From the NCBI GenBank assembly GCA_027307335.1, contig DAHUXD010000018.1, positions 1 to 64,000 on the forward strand: a stretch of DNA of 64,000 nucleotides. Reading direction: 5' to 3'. Of this stretch, positions 15,810 to 26,137 are shown piece after piece. Both the position numbers and the translations under genes were made by a program. How positions within the stretch are numbered: the stretch's first letter is position 1; every line of letters begins with the position of its first letter. Source of the stretch: Acidobacteriota bacterium (GTDB taxonomy: Bacteria > Acidobacteriota > Thermoanaerobaculia > UBA5066 > Gp7-AA6). The notes beneath the pieces are model-generated. The model worked only from the letters and a program-made list of their open reading frames with translations. It was not told the origin of the DNA and did no database searches.

Positions 15810-18629
15810 ATGCGCTCGATTCAGCGGAGCGGATTCGCCCTGCTCCTGGCCATGCTCACCGCGGCGGCGCTCCCGGCGGCGGCGCCCCAGGCCGCCACGC
15901 CCCCGGCGAAATCCCCGTCGAAGGCGGCGCCCGCGAAGAAGTCCGCCGCGACCGCCACGACCGCCGCCCCCGGCAAGCCCGAGAAGGTGACCTCGGTCGA
16001 GGGCATCACCGAGTACCGGCTCTCGAACGGTCTCCGGGTCCTGCTCTTTCCCGATCCGACGAAGGCGACGATCACGGTCAACATCACCTTCATGGTCGGT
16101 TCCCGCAACGAGAGCTACGGCGAGACCGGCATGGCGCACCTGCTCGAGCACCTCGTCTTCAAGGGCACGCCGAAGCACCCGAACATCCCGCAGGAGCTGA
16201 CGGCGCACGGCGCACGGCCGAACGGCTCGACGTGGTTCGACCGCACGAACTACTTCGAGACGTTCCAGGCGACCGACGAGAACCTGAAGTGGGCGCTCGA
16301 CCTCGAAGCCGACCGGATGATCAATTCGTACATCGCGAAGAAGGACCTCGACAGCGAGATGACGGTCGTCCGCAACGAGTTCGAGCTCGGTGAGAACGAT
16401 CCGGCCTCGATCCTGGAGGAGCGCGTCCTTTCGACCGCGTACCTCTGGCACAACTACGGCCACTCCACGATCGGCGCGAAGTCCGACCTCGAGCACGTGC
16501 CGATCGACCGCCTGCAGAATTTCTACCGGACCTTCTACCAGCCCGACAACGCCGTCCTCCTCGTCGCCGGCAAGTTCGACGAGGCGAAGACGCTCGAGCT
16601 CGTCAACCAGGCGTTCGGGCGCATCCCGAAGCCGACGCGGCCGCTGCCGAAGTTCTACACGCTCGACCCCGCCCAGGACGGCGAGCGCAGCGTCACGCTG
16701 CGGCGCGTCGGCGACGTGCAGGCCCTGGCCGCGGCATACCACGTGCCGTCGGGCACCGACCCCTCCTCGGGCGCCATCGACCTGCTCGAGCAGGTCATGA
16801 CCGACACGCCGTCGGGCCGCCTCTACAAGGCGCTCGTCGAGACGAAGAAGGCGACCTCGGTCGGCGGTTACTTCATGGAGCTCCACGACCCGGGCTTCGT
16901 GATCTTCAACGCCGAGGTGCGGCAGGACCAGAAGCTCGACGACGCGAGGAAGGCCTTCGTCGAGACGCTCGACGCCGCGGCCGGCTCCGCCCCGATCACG
17001 AAGGAGGAGGTCGAGCGAGCGCGCGCGACGCTCCTGAAGAACATCGACCTGATGCTCAACAACGCCGACCGCGTCGGGCTGAACCTCTCCGAGTACATCG
17101 GACAGGGCGACTGGCGGCTCTTTTTCCTGAACCGCGACCGCATCCGGAAGGCGACGCTCGAGGACGTCCAGAAGGCCGCCACGAGCTACCTCAAGCCGTC
17201 GAACCGGACGATCGGCGAATTCATCCCGACCGCGAAACCCGACCGCGCCGAGGTGCCGCCGCCCGTCGCCGCCGCCGACGTCGTCAAGGACTACAAGGGC
17301 GACGCGGCGATCGCGGCCGGCGAGGCGTTCGATCCCTCCCCCGCCAACATCGAGTCGCGCACGAAGCGCTCCGAGCTGCCGGGCGGCATGAAGATCGCGC
17401 TCCTGCCGAAGAAGACCCGCGGCGGCACGGTCGTGGCCGCGCTGACGCTGCGCTTCGGCGACGAGAAGACGCTCATGGGCAGGGAAACGGCCTCCGACAT
17501 CGCGGCCGACATGCTGATGCGCGGCACGACGAAGCACACGCGCCAGCAGATCAAGGACGAGCTCGATCGCCTCAAGGCGCGCGTCACGGTCGGGGGCCGT
17601 CCGACCCAGACCGTCGTCTCGATCGAGACGATCCACGACAACCTTCCCGACGTCCTGAAGCTCGTCGCCGAGATCCTGCGCGAGCCGGCATGGCCCCAGA
17701 AGGAGTTCGAGGAGCTCCAGCAGGAGAACCTCGCGGGGATCGAGCAGCAGCAGAGCGAGCCGAACGCGCTCGCGCCGAACGTCTTTCAGCGCCACATGAA
17801 CCCGTACCCGAAGGGGGACCCGCGCTACGTCGAGTCGTTCGAGGAGTCGCTCGCCTCGTACAAGGCGGTCACGCTCGACGACGCGAAGAAGTTCTACGGC
17901 GACTTCTACGGCGCCTCGAACGGCGAGGTCGCGGTCGTCGGCGACTTCGACGAGCCCGCCGTGTCGAAGCTGCTCGGCGACCTCTTCGGCGGCTGGAAGA
18001 GCGCGGCGAAGTTCGAGCGCGTGCCCTCCCTCTATCAGGACGTCGCCCCGGAGAACCGCTCGCTCGAGACGCCGGACAAGGCGAACGCCTTCTTCATCGC
18101 GGGGCAGAACCTGAAGCTCCGCGACGACGATCCGGACTACCCCGCGCTCGTCCTGGGCAACTACATGCTCGGCGGCGGATTCCTCAACTCGCGCCTGGCC
18201 GTCCGGATCCGGCAGAAGGACGGGCTCTCGTACGGCGTCGGTTCGCAGCTCCAGGCATCCCCGCTCGACCCGTCCGGCTCCTTCACGACGTTCGCGATCT
18301 ACGCGCCGCAGAACGAGGCGAAGCTCGAGGCGGCGTTCAAGGAGGAGGTCGCGCGCGTGCTCAAGGATGGTTTCGAGGGCAAGGAGGTCGCCGAGGCCAA
18401 GTCGGGCTGGCTGCAGTCGCGCCAGGTCGGCCGCGCGCAGGACCCGGCGCTCGCGCGCGCCCTCGCGACCGACCTCTACATCCACCGCACGCTCGCCTGG
18501 GACGCCGACTTCGAGAAGAAGGTGGAGGCGCTCACTCCCGACCAGATCGTCGCGGCGATGCGCAAGTATCTCGACCTCTCGAAGATGACGATCGTCAAGG
18601 CGGGCGACTTCGCGAAGGCGAAGCCATGA
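15810..18629 (+). CDS. Exported M16 family zinc metallopeptidase (pitrilysin-like)
   Basis: A 939-residue secreted peptidase with a signal peptide (SGFALLLAMLTAAALPAAAPQ) and an Ala/Pro/Lys-rich linker, followed by two M16 halves. The N-terminal half has the inverse zinc motif HLLEH near residue 110 and the downstream acidic helix VVRNEFELGEND, so it should be catalytic. The C-terminal half (about 520-930) lacks the motif, as usual, and helps enclose substrate. The ATG at 15810 follows GGGGAGG; 15774 is less likely. It probably degrades peptides in the periplasm. A prolyl-oligopeptidase gene follows directly. Confidence 0.94.
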   Translation: MRSIQRSGFALLLAMLTAAALPAAAPQAATPPAKSPSKAAPAKKSAATATTAAPGKPEKVTSVEGITEYRLSNGLRVLLFPDPTKATITVNITFMVGSRNESYGETGMAHLLEHLVFKGTPKHPNIPQELTAHGARPNGSTWFDRTNYFETFQATDENLKWALDLEADRMINSYIAKKDLDSEMTVVRNEFELGENDPASILEERVLSTAYLWHNYGHSTIGAKSDLEHVPIDRLQNFYRTFYQPDNAVLLVAGKFDEAKTLELVNQAFGRIPKPTRPLPKFYTLDPAQDGERSVTLRRVGDVQALAAAYHVPSGTDPSSGAIDLLEQVMTDTPSGRLYKALVETKKATSVGGYFMELHDPGFVIFNAEVRQDQKLDDARKAFVETLDAAAGSAPITKEEVERARATLLKNIDLMLNNADRVGLNLSEYIGQGDWRLFFLNRDRIRKATLEDVQKAATSYLKPSNRTIGEFIPTAKPDRAEVPPPVAAADVVKDYKGDAAIAAGEAFDPSPANIESRTKRSELPGGMKIALLPKKTRGGTVVAALTLRFGDEKTLMGRETASDIAADMLMRGTTKHTRQQIKDELDRLKARVTVGGRPTQTVVSIETIHDNLPDVLKLVAEILREPAWPQKEFEELQQENLAGIEQQQSEPNALAPNVFQRHMNPYPKGDPRYVESFEESLASYKAVTLDDAKKFYGDFYGASNGEVAVVGDFDEPAVSKLLGDLFGGWKSAAKFERVPSLYQDVAPENRSLETPDKANAFFIAGQNLKLRDDDPDYPALVLGNYMLGGGFLNSRLAVRIRQKDGLSYGVGSQLQASPLDPSGSFTTFAIYAPQNEAKLEAAFKEEVARVLKDGFEGKEVAEAKSGWLQSRQVGRAQDPALARALATDLYIHRTLAWDADFEKKVEALTPDQIVAAMRKYLDLSKMTIVKAGDFAKAKP

Positions 18630-18645
18630 GAGCGCGCCGCGCGCC

Positions 18646-18709
18646 GAGGGAACCCTTTGCGAGCTCCACCGAGACTTCAAAGGGATCCCTCGCTGCGCTC
18701 GGGATGACG
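18646..18709. repeat. Dispersed hairpin repeat (HPERSEGSL-type)
   Basis: Arms GAGGGAACCCTTTG (18646-18659) and CAAAGGGATCCCTC (18678-18691) pair at 13 of 14 positions around an 18-nt loop, followed by GCTGCGCTCGGGATGAC. Translated on the minus strand it gives HPERSEGSL and in another frame SRAQRGIPL, well-known signatures of a widespread intergenic repeat in high-GC genomes. It separates the M16 and S9 peptidase genes and reaches the start codon of the latter. Confidence 0.75.
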
Positions 18710-20809
18710 GTGAAGATTCTGGCCGCCGCCCTCGCCGCTCTCCTGTCCGCGGGGACCCTCTCCGCGGCCGACGCGACTCCTCCCGCCGCTCCGAAGGTGC
18801 CACACATGCAGACGCTGCACGGCGACACGCTCAAGGACGACTACTACTGGCTGCGCGAGAAGGACAACCCGAAGGTGCGCGCGTTCCTCGAGGCCGAGAA
18901 CGCGTACACGGACGCCTTCATGAAGCCGACCGAGCCGTTCCAGAAGACGCTCTACGAGGAGATGCTCGGCCGCATCAAGGAGACCGATCTGTCCGTGCCC
19001 TATCGCGAGGGCGGGTGGTACTACTACTCGCGGACGGAAAAGGGCAAGCAGTACCCGATCTTCTGCCGCAAGAAGGGCTCGCTCGAGGCGCCGGAGGAGG
19101 TCTACCTCGACGTCAACGCGCTCGCGCTGGGCGAGCGCTTCATGTCGGTCGGCGAGCGCGAGGTCTCCGACGACGGGAAGCTCCTCGCGTTCACGACCGA
19201 CAACACGGGATTCCGCGACTACACGCTCCACGTCAAGGACCTCTCGACGGGGAAGGTGCTCCCGGAGGCGGTTCCGCGCGTCACGACGGCCGCCTGGGCC
19301 GCGGACAACCGCACGCTCTTCTACACGACGACGGACCCGGCGAAGCGTCCGTACCGGCTCTATCGCCACGTCCTCGGCACGGACACGGCGAAAGACACGC
19401 TGCTCTACGAGGAGAAGGACGAGATGTTCCGGATCTTCGCGGGACGTGCCCGGAGCCGCACGCTGATTCTCGTCGCCGCCGCCTCGCACACCGCGAGCGA
19501 ATGGCGGTTCCTGCCCGCCGCCGACCCCAACGCGGCGCTCCGACTCGTCGCGGCCCGCGAGAAGGATCACGAGTACGATCTCGAGCCCCGCGGCGACATC
19601 TTCTACATCCGGAGCAACAAGGGCTGCCGCAACTTCCGCGTCGTGACGGCGCCGATCGCCGAACCGGGTCCGGCGAACTGGAAGGAGCTCTTCCCGTGCC
19701 GCGGCGACGTCATGGTCGAAGGTGTCGACGCCTTTGCGGACTGGGTCGTGTTCTCCGAGAGGGAGGACGGCCTGCCGCGCCTCCGCATCATGGACGGCAA
19801 GACGGGCCAGAGCTATCGGGTGGACTTCCCCGAGGCGATCTACTCCGCGTACCTGGCCAACAACCACGAGTACGAGACCGCCACGCTGCGCTACGAGTAC
19901 GAGTCGTTCACGACGCCGCCCTCGATCTACGACTTCGACATGACGACGAAGCAGAGCAAGCTGCTCAAGCAGAACGAGGTCCTCGGCGGGTACGACGCGT
20001 CGCGGTACACGTCCGAGCGCCGCTACGCGACCGCGTCGGACGGCACGAAGGTTCCGATCTCCGTCGTCTACAGGAAGGGCTTCGTCGCGGACGGCAAGGC
20101 GCCGATGCTGCTGACCGCCTACGGCTCCTACGGCGCGCCGTCGGACGCGACGTTCAACTCGAACCGCGTGAGCCTCCTCGACCGCGGCTTCGTCTACTCC
20201 GTCGGACACATCCGCGGCGGCGGCGATCTCGGGAAGGCCTGGCACGACCAGGGCCGGATGATGTCGAAGAAGAACACCTTCACCGACTTCATCGCGGTCG
20301 CCGAGGCGCTGATCGCCGACAAGTACACGTCGAAGGACCGCCTCGTCATCGAGGGCGGGAGCGCGGGCGGCCTTCTCATGGGCGCCGTGACCAACATGCG
20401 GCCCGACCTCTTCCACGCGGTGATCGCGCGCGTGCCGTTCGTCGACGTGCTCAACACGATGCTCGACGAGTCGCTGCCGCTCACCGTGGGCGAGTTCGAG
20501 GAGTGGGGGAACCCGAAGATCAAGGAGCAGTACGACTACATGAAGACGTACAGCCCCTACGACAACATCGAGGCGAAGGCGTACCCGGCGATCCTGGTCA
20601 AGACCTCGTTCGACGACAGCCAGGTCATGTACTGGGAGCCGGCGAAGTACGTGGCCAAGCTCCGGGCGACCAAGACCGACTCGAACCCGCTCCTCTTCAG
20701 GATCAACATGGCGGGCGGCCACGGCGGATCCTCGGGGCGGTACGACCGCCTGAAGGAGACCGCGTTCGACTACGCGTTCATCTTCAGGGAGACGGGGATC
20801 GAGAAGTAG
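18704..20809 (+). CDS. Prolyl oligopeptidase (S9A family), exported
   Basis: A 701-residue serine peptidase: signal peptide (KILAAALAALLSAGTLSAA), N-terminal segment KVPHMQTLHGDTLKDDYYWLR, seven-bladed propeller to about residue 430, and alpha/beta hydrolase domain. The triad is readable: Ser in EGGSAGG (about 552), Asp in FDDSQV (about 637) and His in AGGHGGSSGR (about 672). An in-frame ATG at 18626 overlaps the M16 stop, but residues from there to 18703 are a translated dispersed repeat, so 18704 is preferred. It cleaves short proline-containing peptides, complementing the adjacent M16 peptidase. Confidence 0.93.
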   Translation: MTVKILAAALAALLSAGTLSAADATPPAAPKVPHMQTLHGDTLKDDYYWLREKDNPKVRAFLEAENAYTDAFMKPTEPFQKTLYEEMLGRIKETDLSVPYREGGWYYYSRTEKGKQYPIFCRKKGSLEAPEEVYLDVNALALGERFMSVGEREVSDDGKLLAFTTDNTGFRDYTLHVKDLSTGKVLPEAVPRVTTAAWAADNRTLFYTTTDPAKRPYRLYRHVLGTDTAKDTLLYEEKDEMFRIFAGRARSRTLILVAAASHTASEWRFLPAADPNAALRLVAAREKDHEYDLEPRGDIFYIRSNKGCRNFRVVTAPIAEPGPANWKELFPCRGDVMVEGVDAFADWVVFSEREDGLPRLRIMDGKTGQSYRVDFPEAIYSAYLANNHEYETATLRYEYESFTTPPSIYDFDMTTKQSKLLKQNEVLGGYDASRYTSERRYATASDGTKVPISVVYRKGFVADGKAPMLLTAYGSYGAPSDATFNSNRVSLLDRGFVYSVGHIRGGGDLGKAWHDQGRMMSKKNTFTDFIAVAEALIADKYTSKDRLVIEGGSAGGLLMGAVTNMRPDLFHAVIARVPFVDVLNTMLDESLPLTVGEFEEWGNPKIKEQYDYMKTYSPYDNIEAKAYPAILVKTSFDDSQVMYWEPAKYVAKLRATKTDSNPLLFRINMAGGHGGSSGRYDRLKETAFDYAFIFRETGIEK

Positions 20810-20812
20810 CGG

Positions 20813-20915
20813 GGCCACGGGACGCCCCTCACCCTGTCCCTCTCCCGTGGGGAGAGGGAACCCTTCAGGGGCGGCGCTTCCAGAAATTCCCCTCTCCCCC
20901 ATCGGGGGCGAAATA
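20813..20915. repeat. Dispersed palindromic repeat (PLPTGEGQGEG-type)
   Basis: The gap between the S9 peptidase and the first kinase holds CCCTCTCCC-GTG-GGGAGAGGG (20838-20858, a perfect 9-bp stem) and a second small hairpin CCCCC-ATC-GGGGG near 20896-20908. The minus-strand translation PLPTGEGQGEG is a signature I know from a repeat common in GC-rich genomes. The first hairpin may also act as a terminator for the peptidase gene. Confidence 0.65.
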
Positions 20916-20936
20916 AGCATCTAGAATCCGCACAAC

Positions 20937-23600
20937 GTGAGTCTCGCCCCGGGATCCAGGCTCGGTCCCTACGAGGTCGTCTCCGCCATCGGCGCCGGCG
21001 GGATGGGAGAGGTGTACAGGGCGCGCGATCCGCGCCTCGGCCGCGAGGTGGCGATCAAGGTCCTGCCTCCCTCGTTCTCCCAGGACGCCGACCGCCTCCG
21101 ACGCTTCGAGCAGGAGGCGAAGGCCGCCGGCATCCTCAATCACCCGAACATCACGGCCGTCTACGACATCGGCACGCACGAAGACGCGCCCTACGTCGTC
21201 CAGGAGCTGCTCGAGGGCGAGACGCTGCGCTCGGTGCTCGCCGGCGGACGGCTCCCGCAGCGCCGCGCGATCGACTACGCGCTGCAGATGGCGCACGGCC
21301 TCGCCGCCGCGCACGACAAGGGCATCGTCCATCGCGATTTGAAGCCGGAGAACCTCTTCGTCACGAAGGACGGCCGCGTCAAGATCCTCGACTTCGGCCT
21401 CGCCAAGCTGACCCAGATCGGCGACTCGGGACCGCAGACGAACCTCCCGACGATCACGAGCACGGAGCCCGGCGTCGTGATGGGAACGCTCGGCTACATG
21501 TCGCCCGAGCAGATCAAGGGCAAGCCGGCGGACGCCCGCTCCGACATCTTCGCGCTCGGCGCGATCCTCTACGAGATGCTCGCGGGCCGGCGCGCGTTCC
21601 ACGGCGACTCCGCGGGCGAGACGATGGCGGCGATCCTCAAGGAGGAGCCGCCCGACCTCTCGGTGACCAACCAGGCGATCTCGCCGGGGCTCGAGCGGAT
21701 CGTCCGCCACTGTCTCGAGAAGAACCCCGAGCAGCGCTTCCACTCGGCGCACGACCTCGCCTTCGACATCGAGGCGCTGTCGGGCACGTCCGGGCAGGCG
21801 GCGGCGGCGGCGCCGGCGAAGACCCGGTCACGGCGTCTCTCGCCGCTCGCCCTGGGTCTCGCGGGACTGGCCATCGGGTTCGGGCTCGCATTCCTCATCC
21901 AGCGGGCCGGCGCGGGCCGACGCCCGCCCGCCGCCGGGATGCCGACCTATCAGCGGCTCACCAATCTCTCGGGATCGGAGGAGTTTCCGGCGCTCTCGCC
22001 GGACGGGCAGCTCCTCGCGTTCGTCCATCGCGCCCACGGGAAGGCCAACGTGTTCGCGCAGCGCGCCGGCAGCCGCAAGCCCGCGAACCTCACGGCGGAC
22101 TGCGACCGGGAGAGCGACGCGCCGGCCTTCTCCCCGGACGGCAGCCAGATCGCCTACGCCTCGCAGTGCGGCGATGGCGGCCTGTTCGTGATGAGCGCGA
22201 CCGGAGAAAACGTCAAGCGTCTGGCGAGCTTCGGCAGCAATCCAGCGTGGTCGCCCGACGGACACGAGATCGTCTTCGCGACCGAGCCCGTTCAGCGTCC
22301 CTACGGAAGGCAGGGAACGAGCGAGCTCTGGGCGGTCGAGGTCGGATCGGGCAAGACGCGGCGCGTGCTGACGGTGATCGACGGCGTGCAGCCGAACGTC
22401 TCCCCGCACGGGCTCCGCATCGCCTACTGGGGACTTCCGCCCGGCGGCAGCCAGCGTGACGTCTGGACCATTCCGGTCGCGGGACTCAAGCCGGGCGAGC
22501 AACCCGTCGCCGTCACGAACGATCCCGCCGTCGACTGGAATCCGGTCTGGGCGCCGGACGGGAAGTCGATCTACTTCCTGTCCAATCGCAACGGCGTGAT
22601 GAACCTCTGGCGCGTCCCGATCGACGAGGCGACGGGAAAGGTCCTCGGCGCCGCCGAGCCGCTGTCGCTGCCGGCGCGCGAGGTCGGGGGGCTCGCCGTC
22701 TCGAAGGACGGACGCCACATCGCCTTCGTGGATCGGAGAACGACGCACGCGATCGAGCGGATCGCGTTCGATGCGGACGGCCGGTTCTCGGGGAAACCGG
22801 ACGTCGTCTACGAGGGGTCGCAGGAGGTCGCGGACTTCGACGTGTCGCCGGACGGCAAGTCCCTCGCGTTCGATTCCCGTGGCGGCGCGCAGGACGACCT
22901 CTTCGTCATGTCCACCGACGGCTCGGGGTTCCGTCAGCTCTTAGACGACGCCCCGAAGGACCGCCACCCGACGTTCACCCCCGACGGCAAGCGGCTCGTC
23001 TTCATCTCCGACCGGACCGGCCGCTACGAGGTCTGGTCGATCGCGACGGATGGCAGCGGTTTGATCCAGATCACGAAGACCGACAAGGAAACGCTGATCG
23101 AGCCCATGATCTCCCCCGACGGCCGGCTCGTCGCCGCGCACACCGGCGTGAACGCGATCCTCGTTCCCGTGGACGAAAAGGGAACGGCCGGTGCCATCGA
23201 GGAGATCCGCAATCCGGTCGAGGGCGCCATGTTCTTTCCGATCGCGTGGTCGAGCGACGGGCGGCTCCTCTTCGGCTCGAGCGTGACGCTCAAGGACCAC
23301 GCATCGACGGGCCTCCTCGTCTACGACGTCGAGACGAAGAAGCTCTCCGATCCCGTGCCGGGCCTGAAGACCCTCGGGCGGGTGCAGCGAGGGTCGAGCC
23401 TCGGTCGTCGCTTCGTGTATCGAGACATCGACGGGATTCACGTCGTCGATCTCGCGGCCCGGACCGACCGGCTCGAGCTTCCGCACCCGCCATCCGGCGT
23501 CTACACGAACGTGGCCTGCCGGAACTCGACCTGTTATCTGGTTCGCGGGAGCGTCAGCGCCGACGTCTGGATGCGGACCGAGGCGGAAGAGAAGAAGTGA
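20937..23600 (+). CDS. Membrane Ser/Thr kinase with TolB-like propeller (copy 1)
   Basis: An 887-residue Hanks-type kinase. The kinase domain (about 10-275) has the P-loop [11 protein letters not shown], catalytic Lys in [18 protein letters not shown] near residue 132 and DFGLAK. One transmembrane helix ([19 protein letters not shown], about 300-318) leads to a periplasmic six-bladed propeller of PD40/TolB repeats ([45 protein letters not shown]). The GTG at 20937 has no Shine-Dalgarno; TAGAAT lies 9 bp upstream, suggesting a short leader. First of three coupled paralogues; ligand and substrate unknown. Confidence 0.93.
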   Translation: MSLAPGSRLGPYEVVSAIGAGGMGEVYRARDPRLGREVAIKVLPPSFSQDADRLRRFEQEAKAAGILNHPNITAVYDIGTHEDAPYVVQELLEGETLRSVLAGGRLPQRRAIDYALQMAHGLAAAHDKGIVHRDLKPENLFVTKDGRVKILDFGLAKLTQIGDSGPQTNLPTITSTEPGVVMGTLGYMSPEQIKGKPADARSDIFALGAILYEMLAGRRAFHGDSAGETMAAILKEEPPDLSVTNQAISPGLERIVRHCLEKNPEQRFHSAHDLAFDIEALSGTSGQAAAAAPAKTRSRRLSPLALGLAGLAIGFGLAFLIQRAGAGRRPPAAGMPTYQRLTNLSGSEEFPALSPDGQLLAFVHRAHGKANVFAQRAGSRKPANLTADCDRESDAPAFSPDGSQIAYASQCGDGGLFVMSATGENVKRLASFGSNPAWSPDGHEIVFATEPVQRPYGRQGTSELWAVEVGSGKTRRVLTVIDGVQPNVSPHGLRIAYWGLPPGGSQRDVWTIPVAGLKPGEQPVAVTNDPAVDWNPVWAPDGKSIYFLSNRNGVMNLWRVPIDEATGKVLGAAEPLSLPAREVGGLAVSKDGRHIAFVDRRTTHAIERIAFDADGRFSGKPDVVYEGSQEVADFDVSPDGKSLAFDSRGGAQDDLFVMSTDGSGFRQLLDDAPKDRHPTFTPDGKRLVFISDRTGRYEVWSIATDGSGLIQITKTDKETLIEPMISPDGRLVAAHTGVNAILVPVDEKGTAGAIEEIRNPVEGAMFFPIAWSSDGRLLFGSSVTLKDHASTGLLVYDVETKKLSDPVPGLKTLGRVQRGSSLGRRFVYRDIDGIHVVDLAARTDRLELPHPPSGVYTNVACRNSTCYLVRGSVSADVWMRTEAEEKK

Positions 23601-26137
23601 CGCTCGCGGCCGGCTCGAAGCTCGGCCCGTACGAGATCCTCGCCGCGATCGGCGCCGGCGGAATGGGCGAGGTCTATCGCGCCAGGGATCCGCGCCTCGG
23701 GCGCGACGTGGCGATCAAGGTCCTTCCCGGGTCCTTCTCGAGCGACCCGGACCGCCTGAAGCGCTTCGAGCAGGAGGCGAGGGCTGCCGGCATCCTCAAC
23801 CACCCCAACATCACGGCCGTTTACGACGTCGGTGCCGATCCGAGCGGCGCGCCCTTCGTCGTGCAGGAGCTGCTCGAAGGCGAGACCTTGCGCGCGGAGC
23901 TCTCCGGCGGCCGCTTCGCTCCCCGCAAGGCGATCGACGATGCGATTCAGATCGCGCAGGGCCTCGCCGCGGCCCACGACAAGGGAATCGTCCATCGCGA
24001 CCTGAAACCCGAGAATCTCTTCGTCACGAGGGACGGACGCGTCAAGATCCTCGACTTCGGCCTGGCCAAGCTGACGCAGGTCGAGAGCGCGGGCGGGACG
24101 TCCCGGCTGCCGACGGCGACCGAGCCCGGAATCATCATGGGCACGCTCGGCTACATGTCGCCCGAGCAGGTCAAGGGAGAGCCCGCGGACGAGCGGAGCG
24201 ACATCTTCGCGCTCGGCGCGATCCTCTACGAGATGCTCTCGGGCCGCCGCGCCTTCGAGGGCGGATCGACGGGCGAGGCGATGGCCGCGATCCTGCGGGA
24301 AGACCCGCCGGATCCTTCGCAGACCAATCGCAACGTGTCGCCCGGGCTCGACCGCCTCGTGCGCCACTGCCTCGAGAAGAACCCCGAACGACGGTTCCAG
24401 TCGGCGCGCGACCTCGCGTACGACCTGGAGACGCTATCGACGTCATCGGGTGCGGCGCCCTCTTCGGCGCTCCCGGCACCACGACGACGCTGGACGATCC
24501 CACTGGCGGCCGCCGCCTTCCTCGCGATCTGCGGTGTCCTGGGATTCGAGCTGCTCCGGCTGCGGAAGGAGGCTCCCGTCTCCTACACACGTCTCACCTT
24601 CCGCCGCGGCACGGTGTACAGCGCGCGATTCGCCCCCGATGGCCAGACGGTCGTGTACAGCGCGGCCTGGGAGGGCGAGCCCGCGAAGATCTTCGTCACG
24701 CACGCCGGAAGCAGCGAGTCGAGGCAGCTCCAGCTCCCGGACGCCCGCATCCTTTCGGTGTCGAAGAACGGCGAGCTCGCGATCCTGATCAGCCACGAGT
24801 CCATCTGGGGAGCGATCGGAACCCTCGCCCGCGTCCCGCTCGACGGCGGCGCGCCGCGAGAGCTGCTCGAGAACGTCTCCTTTGCCGACTGGTCCCCCGA
24901 CGGGCGAGAGCTCGCCGTCATTCATCACGTCGGCGGAAGAGACCGCCTCGAGTTTCCGATCGGCAAGGTTGTGTACGAGGCGGATGGGATCAACTCGCTT
25001 CGCATGTCGCCGCGAGGAGACCGGTTCGCCATCATCCAGGATCCCGGAGAAGTCGTCGCGATCGACCTTTCGGGCAGCGCGACGACGCTCTCGAAAGGCT
25101 TCGAGGGGAGCAACGACGGTGACGTGATGTGGAGTCCCGACGGCCGCGAGATCTGGTACTCCGGCTCGCGAGTCACCACGAAGTTCAACATCTACGCGGT
25201 CACGCTTTCGGGTCGCGAGCGGCTCGTTCGGGGGGAAGCGGGCGGGCTCTACCTGCACGACCTGTCGAAAGACGGTCGCGCGCTGCTGAACGAATACTTC
25301 TGGAATGTCAGCCTCGTGGCCCATCCGGGCGGCGAGGGCGCGGAGCGCGACCTTTCCTGGATGGACCAGGCGATCGTGGATGCGATCTCGAGCGACGGCA
25401 GCGCCATCGTCTTCGACGAAGTGGGAGAGGGCGGCAGCTCGAACGGCTCGATCTATCGGCGAACGACGGACGGCGCTCCGGCGGTCCGTCTCGGGGAGGG
25501 CTTCGGCCTGGCACTCTCCGCCGACGGCCGGTGGGTGCTCTCTCAGCCACCTGCCACTCCCGAGAATTTCGTGCTGCTCCCGACCGGACCCGGACAGGCG
25601 AGATCGGTCGACCATCGAGGGATTTCGACGCTGAATTCCGCGCAATTTCTTCCGGACGGGCAGCGCATCGTGTTTCTCGGCCGGTCCGGGAAGGAGTCCT
25701 TGCGGATCTACGTCCAGAACATCGGCAGTGGTCCGCCGCGGGCGATCTCCCCGGAGGGGATGATCTGGGCTCGCATGGCGGTCTCCCCCGACGGCCGTTT
25801 CGTCGCGACCGTGGGACCCGACTCCCGAATTTCGATCTATCCGATAGAAGGAGGCGCCGGGCGACCGCTGCAGGGCGCCGAGGCCGGCGAGGGAGTCATC
25901 GTCTGGAGTGCCGACGGCGGCTCGGTCTTCGTTTATCGTCGGCGGGAAGTGCCAGCCCGGGTTTTCCGGATCGACATTGCGACGGGGGCGCGCGAGCTAT
26001 GGAAGATCATGGCGCCGCCGGATCGCTCGGGGCTGGTCGGCATCGACAACATCGTGATGACCCCCGACGCGCGCGCTTACGCCGGCAGCTACGAGCAGAT
26101 CCTGACGAGCCTGGAAGTCGCGGAGGGTCTTCGATGA
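23597..26137 (+). CDS. Membrane Ser/Thr kinase with TolB-like propeller (copy 2)
   Basis: An 846-residue paralogue of the preceding gene. Its GTG start overlaps the previous stop (GTGA); the ORF-track start at 23246 is inside the upstream gene. Motifs: [41 protein letters not shown], then the transmembrane helix [20 protein letters not shown] near residue 300 and propeller repeats ([44 protein letters not shown]). The kinase half is very close to copy 1, while the propeller differs strongly, as expected if the outer domains bind different ligands. Translational coupling suggests fixed stoichiometry. Confidence 0.93.
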   Translation: MTLAAGSKLGPYEILAAIGAGGMGEVYRARDPRLGRDVAIKVLPGSFSSDPDRLKRFEQEARAAGILNHPNITAVYDVGADPSGAPFVVQELLEGETLRAELSGGRFAPRKAIDDAIQIAQGLAAAHDKGIVHRDLKPENLFVTRDGRVKILDFGLAKLTQVESAGGTSRLPTATEPGIIMGTLGYMSPEQVKGEPADERSDIFALGAILYEMLSGRRAFEGGSTGEAMAAILREDPPDPSQTNRNVSPGLDRLVRHCLEKNPERRFQSARDLAYDLETLSTSSGAAPSSALPAPRRRWTIPLAAAAFLAICGVLGFELLRLRKEAPVSYTRLTFRRGTVYSARFAPDGQTVVYSAAWEGEPAKIFVTHAGSSESRQLQLPDARILSVSKNGELAILISHESIWGAIGTLARVPLDGGAPRELLENVSFADWSPDGRELAVIHHVGGRDRLEFPIGKVVYEADGINSLRMSPRGDRFAIIQDPGEVVAIDLSGSATTLSKGFEGSNDGDVMWSPDGREIWYSGSRVTTKFNIYAVTLSGRERLVRGEAGGLYLHDLSKDGRALLNEYFWNVSLVAHPGGEGAERDLSWMDQAIVDAISSDGSAIVFDEVGEGGSSNGSIYRRTTDGAPAVRLGEGFGLALSADGRWVLSQPPATPENFVLLPTGPGQARSVDHRGISTLNSAQFLPDGQRIVFLGRSGKESLRIYVQNIGSGPPRAISPEGMIWARMAVSPDGRFVATVGPDSRISIYPIEGGAGRPLQGAEAGEGVIVWSADGGSVFVYRRREVPARVFRIDIATGARELWKIMAPPDRSGLVGIDNIVMTPDARAYAGSYEQILTSLEVAEGLR

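Noticed and set aside
18626-18703. Upstream ATG of the S9 peptidase
   Set aside because: The 26 codons are made of a dispersed hairpin repeat and the signal peptide starts at the later ATG.
15285-18803. 1172-residue minus-strand ORF
   Set aside because: Antisense shadow of the M16 peptidase gene; its start region translates a dispersed repeat (SRAQRGIPL).
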